The position numbers were made by a program, and so were the translations under genes. A stretch of 64,000 nucleotides of DNA from RYN-230 sp963720645 (GTDB lineage: Bacteria > Actinomycetota > Actinomycetes > Streptosporangiales > Streptosporangiaceae), in the NCBI GenBank assembly GCA_963720645.1, contig CAVRFX010000019.1, positions 124,001-188,000 of the forward strand, written 5' to 3'. Shown one piece after another: positions 41,557 through 49,361 of the stretch (positions are counted from its first letter, which is position 1; each line of letters starts with the position of its first letter). A model generated the notes under the pieces. That model made no database searches, was not told the DNA's origin, and saw nothing but the letters and a program-made list of their open reading frames with translations.

Positions 41557-41880
41557 ATGGCGTGGGTTCTCATCGTGGCCGCCGGGCTGTTCGAGACGGG
41601 TTTCGCCGTGTTGCTCAAGCAGAGCGCCCACTTCACCCGCCTGTGGCCCACGGTCGGCTTCGCGGCCTGCGCACTGATCAGCTTCGGCCTGCTCAGCCTG
41701 GCCCTGCGCCGCCTGGAGGTGGGCCCCGCGTACGCGGTCTGGACCGGTATCGGCGCGGCAGGCACGGCCGTGATCGGGATGATCATCCTGGGTGACACCG
41801 TGTCAGCCGCCAAGCTGGTGTCGATCGGGCTGATCCTGGCCGGCGTGATCGGGCTCAACCTGTCCGGCGTCACCCCCTGA
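41557..41880 (+). CDS. SMR-family efflux transporter (Gdx/SugE-like)
   Basis: 107 residues, four helices: AWVLIVAAGLFETGFAVLLKQS with the essential Glu E13, then ALISFGLLSLALRRLEVGPAYAVWTGIGAAGTAVIGMIIL and VSIGLILAGVIGLNLSG. The WTGIGAAGTAVIG stretch is typical of SMR exporters. The Lys/Gln after the Glu-helix resembles Gdx-type guanidinium exporters more than EmrE, but this is only a suggestion; no guanidine riboswitch is visible upstream. 25 bp downstream of the SRPBCC gene. Confidence 0.9.
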   Translation: MAWVLIVAAGLFETGFAVLLKQSAHFTRLWPTVGFAACALISFGLLSLALRRLEVGPAYAVWTGIGAAGTAVIGMIILGDTVSAAKLVSIGLILAGVIGLNLSGVTP

Positions 41881-41935
41881 CGCCCGGCCCGTGCCCGCCG
41901 GGGTCACCCGTCGTTCACACTGGCCCCTACTGGCC

Positions 41936-42005
41936 ACGTTTCCCGCGAATCGTGCGCCGAACCGGGCAAAACACCCCGGGAAGGCGCACCGTTCACGGGA
42001 AACGT
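41936..42005. repeat. Large imperfect inverted repeat in a 364-bp intergenic gap
   Basis: 23-bp arms (41936-41958 and 41983-42005) match with three mismatches; outer ends are ACGTTTCCCG/CGGGAAACGT and inner ends CGTGCGCC/GGCGCACC. The 24-nt loop holds CCGGG/CCCGG, which can pair further. It lies between the SMR and YdjM genes (41881-42244), where I see nothing else except a weak AT-rich patch near 42170-42180 (TTCGTTACTATC) that may be the YdjM promoter. A similar half, CACGGGAAACG, occurs near 59580. MITE-like remnant or hairpin regulator. Confidence 0.8.
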
Positions 42006-42244
42006 GCTCCTGGCCGTGATCAATGTCCGCTCGACGCGCGGGTGACCGGGCCGTGGTGGTTTTCGTTGCGGCGATGAAAGCCGGTCCGGCGGGCCGGGAA
42101 CCGGGCGGGCAGGCCTGCGGGAGCGACATGCGCGGGCCGGCCCTGCGCGCCTCCCCGGGGTGTTCGCCCGGCTTCGTTACTATCTGCCCGCGGAGGGGCG
42201 GTGGGAATGGGACGGGCACGCGCGCGGCACCGGCCCGCGGGCTG

Positions 42245-42937
42245 ATGCTGGGGCACTCGCACGCGCTGTCCGGCGGGGCGGCAGGCCTGGCCGCAGGGAT
42301 CTTCATGCACCTGCCGATCCCGCAGACCGGGGCGCTGGCCGGCTTCACCGCAGGCATGGCGCTGCTGCCCGACCTGGACAAGTGCGGGTCGTCGCCGGCC
42401 CGGTCGCTCGGCTTCGTGTCCGAGGCGGTCGCCTGGGTCTTCGGCCGGATCAGCGGCGGCCACCGGCACGCTACCCACTCCTTCCTCGGTATCGCGGTGT
42501 TCACCCTGCTGGCCTGGGTTTCCTGCCACTACCGGGCGGACTGGGGCGGCAAGGCCGGGCTCGCGCTGCTGATGACGCTCAGCGTGTCCGCCGCGCTGGA
42601 GGCGCTGCACATCGCCCGCGGTCACGTCGCTGACCTGGGCGGGATCGCGGTGGCCGCCGCCGCGGTCTGGTACGGGTACGGCCTGCGGTTCATCCCCCTC
42701 GCGGTGCTGCTCGGCTGCGCCACCCACATCACCGGGGACATGCTGACCGACTCGGGCTGCATGCTCGGCTACCCCTGGTCCCGGCAGCGCTTCCGCCTGC
42801 TGCCGGAGCCGCTGGCCTTCACCACCGGCACCCTGCCGGAACTGCTGGTCATCGACCCGATCCTGTCCGGGGCGGTCCTGGCCCTCGGGGTCTGGATCGT
42901 CAACCCTGCGTGGCTGGCTGCCCAGTGGCACACCTGA
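42245..42937 (+). CDS. YdjM/DUF457-type membrane-bound metal-dependent hydrolase
   Basis: 230 residues. HSHALSGGAAGLAAG opening, ALLPDLDKCGS, then GGHRHATHSFLG, ATHITGDMLTDSGCMLGYPWS; the conserved His/Asp clusters are those of DUF457 (YdjM), predicted metal-dependent inner-membrane hydrolases. Several hydrophobic helices lie between. ATG 42245 directly precedes the conserved MLGHSHALSGG start; the 74 open codons before it are not gene-like. Confidence 0.88.
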   Translation: MLGHSHALSGGAAGLAAGIFMHLPIPQTGALAGFTAGMALLPDLDKCGSSPARSLGFVSEAVAWVFGRISGGHRHATHSFLGIAVFTLLAWVSCHYRADWGGKAGLALLMTLSVSAALEALHIARGHVADLGGIAVAAAAVWYGYGLRFIPLAVLLGCATHITGDMLTDSGCMLGYPWSRQRFRLLPEPLAFTTGTLPELLVIDPILSGAVLALGVWIVNPAWLAAQWHT

Positions 42938-43010
42938 GGGGCGGCGGGTCACTCTAGGGTGCTCGGGAAGAACGGGCGCGGGCCCGTTCCCGAGCAGCCT
43001 GGAGGCCGGG

Positions 43011-43571
43011 ATGTGGCACGCCATGTTCATCGAGCAGATCCCGTTCGCGGAGAAGATCCTCCGCACCGTCCTGGTGTACGCGCTGATCGCCGTGCTGTTC
43101 CGGCTGACCGGCAAGCGCGGGCTCTCGAACATGAGCACGTTCGACTTCGTGGTGATCTTCCTGCTGTCCAACGTGGTGCAGAACGCGGTCATCGGCAATG
43201 ACACCTCGCTGACCGGCGGGGTCGTCGGCGCTGTCACGCTGGTAACGGTGAACGCGATCGTGAACCGGGTGGTGGCCAGCAACGCCACCGCGGCGCGCAT
43301 CTTCGACGGGCGGCCGACCACGGTGATCCGTGACGGGCACGTGATCCAGCGGGCCATGGTGCACCTGGGCGTGCGGCGCAGCGAACTCGATCACGCGGTC
43401 CGGATGCAGAACGGGGACGACGTGAGCGAGATCCAGGACGGGGTCCTCGAGCCCGGCGGGCAGCTCGTCCTGAGCCTCAAGCGCAGCGAGCAGGGTGCCA
43501 CCAAGGCCGACGTGGCCAGCCTGCGCGATCAGCTCAGCCGGATCGAGACCCTGCTCGGCGCGGCTTCCTGA
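43011..43571 (+). CDS. DUF421 (YetF-like) membrane protein
   Basis: 186 residues: three N-terminal helices (LRTVLVYALIAVLFRLTGKRGLSNMSTFDFVVIFLLSNVVQNAVIG; GGVVGAVTLVTVNAIVNRVVA) then the cytoplasmic DUF421 domain (RPTTVIRDGHVIQRAMVHLGVRRSELDHAVRMQNGDDVSEIQDGVLEPGGQLVLSLK). GGAGG at 43001-43005 supports the ATG. The YetF family is membrane-linked and of unknown function. Its 3' end overlaps the convergent RyR gene by 43 nt. Confidence 0.9.
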   Translation: MWHAMFIEQIPFAEKILRTVLVYALIAVLFRLTGKRGLSNMSTFDFVVIFLLSNVVQNAVIGNDTSLTGGVVGAVTLVTVNAIVNRVVASNATAARIFDGRPTTVIRDGHVIQRAMVHLGVRRSELDHAVRMQNGDDVSEIQDGVLEPGGQLVLSLKRSEQGATKADVASLRDQLSRIETLLGAAS

Positions 43572-46054
43572 CCGCCGGCCCGGTGGTGAAGCCCGGCGTG
43601 GCCGCCGGCCTGATCAGGGACCCGGGGATGCGACCCGGCAGGCCCGGGCCGGTAGGTGCGCCGGAACTGCTCGTCGCAGACCGGCCAGCGTTCTCCCCGG
43701 CTGCCTTCCACCACCCAGTCCCCGGGCTGGGCCAGGGCCCGTCCTTCCATCGTCCGCAGGACCAGGGTCTCGCTGACCTGCCAGGCGCGGAACGTGCCAG
43801 TCCGCCGCCACGAATCACCGCCCAGCGGCGCGTGGCTGTCCCGGAAGGCCAGGTCGCGCACAGTCCGCTCGTCGCCAGCGTCGTCAATCACCCGCCAGTC
43901 CCCGGCGTCACCCTGCAGTTCGTCGCCGGATCGCCGCGTCCAGGGGCGGCGGGCATGCAGGCGCCGGGCCCGCACCGTCCCGATGCGCTGGAAGTCGGCC
44001 GCACCGGCCGGGCCGCCGGGCGGCACCACCGCCATGAAGCCCACATCCTCGAGCTGCGCGAGCTGGAATCGCAGGTAATCGATGGCCTGGCGGCGGTCGG
44101 CCTCGGGAAGCTCGGCCCAGGGCAGCACGAGGCTGTTGACGAGCGGGCTGGTGCCGTCCGGCTGGATGCCGGCCGCCTGGATGCTGTCCGCCTGCCTCCC
44201 GGCCGACCAGCCGGCGGTGCGCCGCCGCCGGTACCAGCGGGTGTGCTCGGCCCGGGCGACCGCTTCCAGGTCCCCGGGGCTGAGTTCGATGAAGCTGCCG
44301 GGCGCGACCGCGCGGCCGGGGACCCAGCGCCGGCCACGGCTGACGACCGCGGTCATGATGCTGCGGATCTGGAGGATGTTGTCCTGGCGGATGAACTCGT
44401 CCAGCCGGTCCCAGGGCTGGCTGGTCAGCGTCCGGGGGTTGCCGGGCGCCGGCGGGTGACTGAGCCGGTAGCACTCGTGCCAGTGGCGCGCCACCCTGGT
44501 CCAGGTGTCCTCGGGCACTTTCCCGTCCACGAGCAGCGTCCGCTGGAACGGGTGCAGCAGGTCGTAGATCGCGCCGGTCGTGCCCGCGCCCCCGGAGGAC
44601 GGCACGAAGACGGGGACACCCGGGTGCAGCCGGGCCACCCGCCCGGCCTCGTGCAGGCCGCGTTCTTCCAGCCCGTCGGCCACGACCACGGTGGTCCGGG
44701 CCGCGGCCGCGGCGGGCATGGCGTCCAGCATGGCGAGCAGCCCGTCCAGCCAGGAGCGCGGTTCGGCCCGCACGTCGCATAGGGCGCGGACCACGGACGG
44801 CGGTGAGGTGGCGAGGTATTCGCGGCGCAGGTCCTCGGCCCGCCGGTCCAGCAGCAGCACGTGCTGCACCGGCAGCGGGGCGGGCCCCTGATGATCAGCC
44901 CCGGCCCGGGCCGCGGCTTCGGCGAGTTCCTGCCGTTCCCAGGCCCGCCGGGCCAGTTCACCGAGGATGGCCAGGGCCAGCAGGCTGTCCCCGCACAGCA
45001 GCAACTGCCTCGCCTCGGTGCGGAACACCTGGTCCAGCAGGCCGGAGGCGGTCGATTCGCAGGCGCTGAGGGCGTCTTCGAACCAGCGGCTGGACTGGCC
45101 ACTGTGCCAGCCCCGCCAGTGATCGGCGTGCCGGGGATCGTCGATGCGGGCGACCAGATGCGGCTGGCGGTCCGGGTCGGGCTGGTAGCGGCGCAGGACG
45201 ATCTTGGCCGCGTCCAGGACCGCCTCATTGCCGGCCACGTCGCCCCGCAGCGCGTACAGCCGCCGAAGCGCACAGCCGCGCCGGCCCGCGATGACCGGCA
45301 GCAGCACCTTCGGGGACGAGGGCTGGCCGACCATGACCCGGGCCCCGGTGGCGCGGGCCTCGTCCAGCAGCGGATGGCTGGCGTCCGGCTCGATCACGAC
45401 GATGCTCCCGGGCCGGAAGGTCTGCGCGAGCTGCTGCAGCACCGGGATCGTCATGCTGTCCAGCCCGGTGAGGATGGTCGCGTCCCGGACCAGCCGGGCC
45501 CGCATCCGGTCGATTGGCTGGCGCCACAGGACCGCCGCCACGGTCAGCGCCCCGGTCAGCGTCGCCCCCAGGCAGACCGGGCCGCCGACCTGATAGGCCA
45601 GCGGCAGCGGCACGTTGCAGGCGCCCAGGGGAAAGGACGGGGGGTTACCCACGTACATGTCGAGCACCCAGCCGGCCACCGCGCCCGGCGTCTGGCCGGC
45701 CCGGCACGTGGCCAGCGACGCCGAGGTGAGAACTCCCCCGATCGCCACCATCGCCACGACCGTGGTGATGCCCACCACCTGGGGGGCCAGCCGCCGCGGG
45801 TACCAGTAACACAGCAGGGCCGCCAGCCACAGCGCGGTGAAGACCAGCGGGCTGGGAACGTAGCCGGGGCGGAGCCAGATCCGCCACCACGCCTGGGTCT
45901 GGTATAGCCAGTGCCGGTCGGCAGCCGACACCCACGCCCCCCACGCGAGGTATCCCGTCACAACACTGCCGAGGAGGGCCGGCACCACCCACGTGGCCCG
46001 CCGGGTCGGGCGGGCCCTGGCCAGCCGGGCTCTGATCCCAGGGTCCCCATTCAC
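43529..46054 (-). CDS. Large membrane protein with RyR domain
   Basis: 841 residues: several N-terminal helices (22-45, 75-90, 95-112, 150-178), then alpha/beta Rossmann-like domains (PGSIVVIEPDASHPLLDEARATGARVMVGQ; LLLCGDSLLALAILGEL; TVVVADGLEERGL) resembling RCK/TrkA-N nucleotide-binding folds, then an RyR domain at about 590-680 (DLEAVARAEHTRWYRRRRTAGW), and a C-terminal module FRAWQVSETLVLRTMEGRALAQPGDWVVEG. RyR domains in bacteria are linked by comparative genomics to signalling and conflict systems. It diverges from fxsA over a 470-bp gap, so may share its regulation. Start ATG 46054; function unproven. Confidence 0.75.
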   Translation of the reverse strand: MNGDPGIRARLARARPTRRATWVVPALLGSVVTGYLAWGAWVSAADRHWLYQTQAWWRIWLRPGYVPSPLVFTALWLAALLCYWYPRRLAPQVVGITTVVAMVAIGGVLTSASLATCRAGQTPGAVAGWVLDMYVGNPPSFPLGACNVPLPLAYQVGGPVCLGATLTGALTVAAVLWRQPIDRMRARLVRDATILTGLDSMTIPVLQQLAQTFRPGSIVVIEPDASHPLLDEARATGARVMVGQPSSPKVLLPVIAGRRGCALRRLYALRGDVAGNEAVLDAAKIVLRRYQPDPDRQPHLVARIDDPRHADHWRGWHSGQSSRWFEDALSACESTASGLLDQVFRTEARQLLLCGDSLLALAILGELARRAWERQELAEAAARAGADHQGPAPLPVQHVLLLDRRAEDLRREYLATSPPSVVRALCDVRAEPRSWLDGLLAMLDAMPAAAAARTTVVVADGLEERGLHEAGRVARLHPGVPVFVPSSGGAGTTGAIYDLLHPFQRTLLVDGKVPEDTWTRVARHWHECYRLSHPPAPGNPRTLTSQPWDRLDEFIRQDNILQIRSIMTAVVSRGRRWVPGRAVAPGSFIELSPGDLEAVARAEHTRWYRRRRTAGWSAGRQADSIQAAGIQPDGTSPLVNSLVLPWAELPEADRRQAIDYLRFQLAQLEDVGFMAVVPPGGPAGAADFQRIGTVRARRLHARRPWTRRSGDELQGDAGDWRVIDDAGDERTVRDLAFRDSHAPLGGDSWRRTGTFRAWQVSETLVLRTMEGRALAQPGDWVVEGSRGERWPVCDEQFRRTYRPGPAGSHPRVPDQAGGHAGLHHRAGGQEAAPSRVSIRLS

Positions 46055-46524
46055 CGTCGTGACACCAACGATGCGTGTTCTCGTGCCTGCAGCGGCCGGG
46101 CCGCCTTCACGTCACGGTGTCACAGAACGGCGTTAGCGCCTAGTGCTGGCCGCGTCAGCCAGCCGCGCGCCCGGCCAGCCGAACGAGCGGAAACCCCCGG
46201 TGGTGTTCGTGACCGCGAGTCATTGGTGGCAATACGGTTACAGTGGCCACGCGCGTGGAACATTTTGCGGCGCATACAGGCTTCGTGCCTCATACTTAGC
46301 CGGTGGCGCCCGGGCCACGGGAGTCACCGGCCCATGCCCCGGGGGGCGAATCAAAGTTCCGTCTGGCCATGCACCCCCCGAATGGGCCCAGTGGTTACTG
46401 TGAGTGATAGCGTTGGGCCCGATTCCGTTACTCGTTGTGCCCAAAAACAAATTCGGATATCCCGCGCAAAGCGGACATTTTTGGTTCATACAGAGCCCTG
46501 TGGGCCTAGATTGGTTGGCGCGCT
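46055..46524. promoter_or_regulatory. 470-bp divergent control region of the Fxs locus
   Basis: No gene is evident; open frames here have no family resemblance. Base composition drops sharply after 46200. TGGGCCCAGTGGTTACTG and TGGGCCCGATTCCGTTACT form an imperfect direct repeat around 46384-46435, each with the palindrome GGGCCC, a good operator candidate. TAGATT at 46507-46512 resembles a -10 box and would place the start of transcription very close to the fxsA ATG. Promoter calls are inference. Confidence 0.45.
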
Positions 46525-46704
46525 ATGCAGACTACTGACGGTACGAGAATGGACGTTCCGTCTGAGCTGGCAGATCTCCGCGGGATACCGCTGGAGGAGA
46601 TGCCCGCCCTGGCGCCGGTGGCCCTCGATAGGGCGGTGCAGCGCGTGCTTCCCAGGTCCACGGCCGCCGCGGCGTGCGGCGCGGCCTTCAGTTCCGCCAT
46701 CTAA
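46525..46704 (+). CDS. fxsA: FxsA, FxSxx-COOH RiPP precursor peptide
   Basis: 59 residues, no membrane or signal segment: an acidic leader (MQTTDGTRMDVPSELADLRG, IPLEEMPALAPVALDRAV) with the family's D/ELxxL-type helix, then a basic part QRVLPRSTAAAACGAA and the terminal FSSAI. The last five residues satisfy the F-x-S-x-x-COOH signature of FxsA peptides. Radical SAM FxsB is encoded 15 bp downstream, so the two are one operon. The FxS triad is the expected crosslink site. A Cys at residue 51, right before the core, is notable. Too short for many gene callers. Confidence 0.9.
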   Translation: MQTTDGTRMDVPSELADLRGIPLEEMPALAPVALDRAVQRVLPRSTAAAACGAAFSSAI

Positions 46705-46719
46705 GCCCGGGGGCTTGGC

Positions 46720-49203
46720 ATGGGCAGCGCGCCCGTTCCGCTGAGCCAGTTCGTCCTGAAGGTCCACAGTCGCTGTGATCTCGCCTGCGACCATTGCTAC
46801 GTCTATGAGGCCGCCGACCAGAGCTGGCGTGGCCGGCCCACGGTCATCGCGGACAACGTCATCTCGCAGACGGCCCGGCGCATCGCGGAGCATGCGGCTG
46901 CCCACCGGCTGCCCACCGTCCAGGTGGTGCTGCATGGCGGGGAGCCGCTGCTCGCGGGCCGCGCCCGGCTCGGCCGGATCGCCGCGGAGCTCCGTTCGGC
47001 GTTGAACGGTACCTGCCGCCTGGACCTGAGGATCCACACCAATGGCGTCCTGCTCGACGAGCAGTTCTGCGAGCTTTTCGCCGAGAATGGCGTCAAGGTC
47101 GGTATCTCGGTAGACGGGGACCGGGCCGCCAACGACCGCCACCGCCGGTACGCGGACGGGCGCAGCAGCTATGACAAGGTCATCCGGGCTATCAGGCTGC
47201 TGCGGGACGGCCGATTCCGGACGCTGTACGCCGGGCTGCTGTGCACGATCGACATCGCCAATGATCCGCTGGTGGTCTACGACTCGTTAATGGAGCTGCG
47301 GCCCCCCCGGATCGATTTCCTCCTGCCGCACGCGACGTGGGATTACCCGCCGGCCCGCACGCCCGCCTCGGACAGTGAATACGCCGACTGGATGATCGCC
47401 ATCTTCGATCGGTGGCTGGCGGACGGCCGTCCTGCGCGCATCCGGACCTTCGACTCGATCGTGTCCACGTTGCGTGGCGGGCCCAGCTATACCGAGGCCC
47501 TCGGCCTCGGCGCGGCCGCCCTCGCTGTGATCGAGACCGACGGCAGCTACGAGCAGGTCGATTCGCTGAAGGCGGCGTTCGACGGCGCGCCGGAGACCGG
47601 GATGAACGTCTTCGACCACGCTATTGACGCCGTCGCCCGGCATCCGGGAATCGTGGCGCGGCAGCAGGGAGTAACCGCCCTCTCGCGGGTCTGCCAGGAG
47701 TGCCCGGTGGTGAGCAGCTGCGGTGGGGGCCTGTACACCCACCGGTACCGGGCGCAGAACGGCTTCGACAACCCGTCGGTCTACTGCCCTGATCTGCTGG
47801 CGCTGATCTCCCATGTGAGCCGCAGCCTCGGTGGGGATACCCCGGGCCTGGCCGGGACCAGCGTCCACTCGATGAGCGATCCGGACCTGCGCAGCCTGGC
47901 CTCGGGAGCCGGTGACGCCACAGCGGTGGCCCGGCTCATCGAGGGCCAGCGCAGCCTGATGCGCGGCCTGCTGGGCGCGGTCTACCAGGCGGCGGCCGGC
48001 TCGCGCGCCGCCCCCGCCGCGGTCCAGGACGAACTGCGGATCGCCTGGGATCTGCTGGCCACCCTCGATCGGGAGCACCCCGGCGCCCTGGAGGCCGTCC
48101 TGGGCCACCCGTACCTGCGGGTCTGGGCCGTGCACTGCCTGGAGCAGCTGAACCTGGCCGGGGATGGCCCGCCCGGGCAGGACCTGGATCTCCAGGATGC
48201 CCTGGGCTATCTGGGCGCGGTCGCGGCCGTGGCCGCGGCCTGCGCCGGGACGGGGGCGCTGGTCAGGGTCCCGGTCATCGAGGAGTCCGTCCATTTGCCC
48301 ACGCTCGGCCGGCTCCTCCTGGGCCTGCAGGAAGAGGCTGGGGGGACTGTGGCCTGCCCGGGAATGGCGCGCGTCAGCGTGATCAGCAATAGCGTCATCA
48401 TCAGGGTCGGCGAATCCTGCTGGACGCTGGACCGGGCCGCCCTGCTGGCCGGGATGGGCCACGCCGCTGCTGCACCCGGCAACAGCAGGTCAGGTGAGTG
48501 GCAGCCAGTGCGGATGCTGCGCGCGGGCGGGGTCCGGGTGGCTCTCGACGACATCGACCCCTATCGGGACTGCGGGAGCTGGCCGCCGGCGCCGCGGCTG
48601 ACGGCCACCGAGGCCGCCCGTTGGCAGCGCGACTTCGAAGCCGCGTGGCAGGAGATCCAGCAGAAGCACGCACCGTACGCCCCGGCGCTGGCTGCCGGTC
48701 TGACCACGCTGACGCCGGCCGCCGACATCCCGGGCCGGCGCCAGCCCAGCGCGCTGGGCAGGCATGCCTTCGGGGCGGCGGCCGTCGCGGCGCCAGCCGG
48801 CCCGGGCGGCCTGGCGTTGCTGCTGATCGAGGAGTTTCAGCTGGCCAAGCTGGGTGCGGTCCTCGATCTCTACGATCTGTACGACGGAGACGACGACCGC
48901 CTTTTTCCCGTGCCGTGGGGTGAAGGTAAGGCACGGATTGAAGCACTCCTGCAGGGCGCCTACGCTCACCTGGCGATGGCGGACTTCTGGCGGGTGAGCC
49001 AGGAGCGTGAGGCCGGCCCGGCGGGGGATGCGGCCAGGCGCCGGTTCCGCGAATGCGGTGCGCAAGCCGCGGAAGCCATCGGCACCCTGCTGGACTCGGG
49101 TGCGCTCACACCGCTCGGGACGCGGTTCGTCCAGGAGATGCGCGGCACGGCGTCGGCCTTCTCCCCGGACTCCCCGGCGGATGGTGCCGGACACCGCGGC
49201 TGA
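46720..49203 (+). CDS. fxsB: FxsB-family radical SAM/SPASM maturase, HExxH lost
   Basis: 827 residues. Radical SAM cluster C19-C23-C26 in CDLACDHCYVYE; SPASM-type auxiliary-cluster cysteines at 325, 328, 334 and 356 (CQECPVVSSCGGGLYTHRYR...VYC). A long helical middle (about 385-640) is followed by the family's peptide-modification domain: LLLIEEFQLAKLGAVLDLYD aligned with the expected (V)HExxHxKLGALLDL, so both metal His are replaced (E704, L708), while LLQGAYAHLAMADFWR is kept. Known FxsB-type maturases form three-residue cyclophanes (F-x-S). GGGGG lies before the ATG. Radical chemistry is likely intact; the C-terminal zinc-hydrolase-like function is not. Confidence 0.9.
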   Translation: MGSAPVPLSQFVLKVHSRCDLACDHCYVYEAADQSWRGRPTVIADNVISQTARRIAEHAAAHRLPTVQVVLHGGEPLLAGRARLGRIAAELRSALNGTCRLDLRIHTNGVLLDEQFCELFAENGVKVGISVDGDRAANDRHRRYADGRSSYDKVIRAIRLLRDGRFRTLYAGLLCTIDIANDPLVVYDSLMELRPPRIDFLLPHATWDYPPARTPASDSEYADWMIAIFDRWLADGRPARIRTFDSIVSTLRGGPSYTEALGLGAAALAVIETDGSYEQVDSLKAAFDGAPETGMNVFDHAIDAVARHPGIVARQQGVTALSRVCQECPVVSSCGGGLYTHRYRAQNGFDNPSVYCPDLLALISHVSRSLGGDTPGLAGTSVHSMSDPDLRSLASGAGDATAVARLIEGQRSLMRGLLGAVYQAAAGSRAAPAAVQDELRIAWDLLATLDREHPGALEAVLGHPYLRVWAVHCLEQLNLAGDGPPGQDLDLQDALGYLGAVAAVAAACAGTGALVRVPVIEESVHLPTLGRLLLGLQEEAGGTVACPGMARVSVISNSVIIRVGESCWTLDRAALLAGMGHAAAAPGNSRSGEWQPVRMLRAGGVRVALDDIDPYRDCGSWPPAPRLTATEAARWQRDFEAAWQEIQQKHAPYAPALAAGLTTLTPAADIPGRRQPSALGRHAFGAAAVAAPAGPGGLALLLIEEFQLAKLGAVLDLYDLYDGDDDRLFPVPWGEGKARIEALLQGAYAHLAMADFWRVSQEREAGPAGDAARRRFRECGAQAAEAIGTLLDSGALTPLGTRFVQEMRGTASAFSPDSPADGAGHRG

Positions 49204-49361
49204 TCAGCCGGTGCTGCTCTTCCGCCGTTCCTGACCGCCGAACGTACCCTCTGGTAACTGGCAGAAATCTCCTATATCATCATTTCGCCTGGGCGCTTTA
49301 GAGTAGCAAATGGTTTCTGGCCGCACGATGGGGACTGGTGGGGCTGGCGTGATAGGGGGAT

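Noticed and set aside
46143..46403. 86-codon frame in the Fxs upstream region
   Set aside because: No ribosome site, no family resemblance; it lies in AT-richer control DNA.
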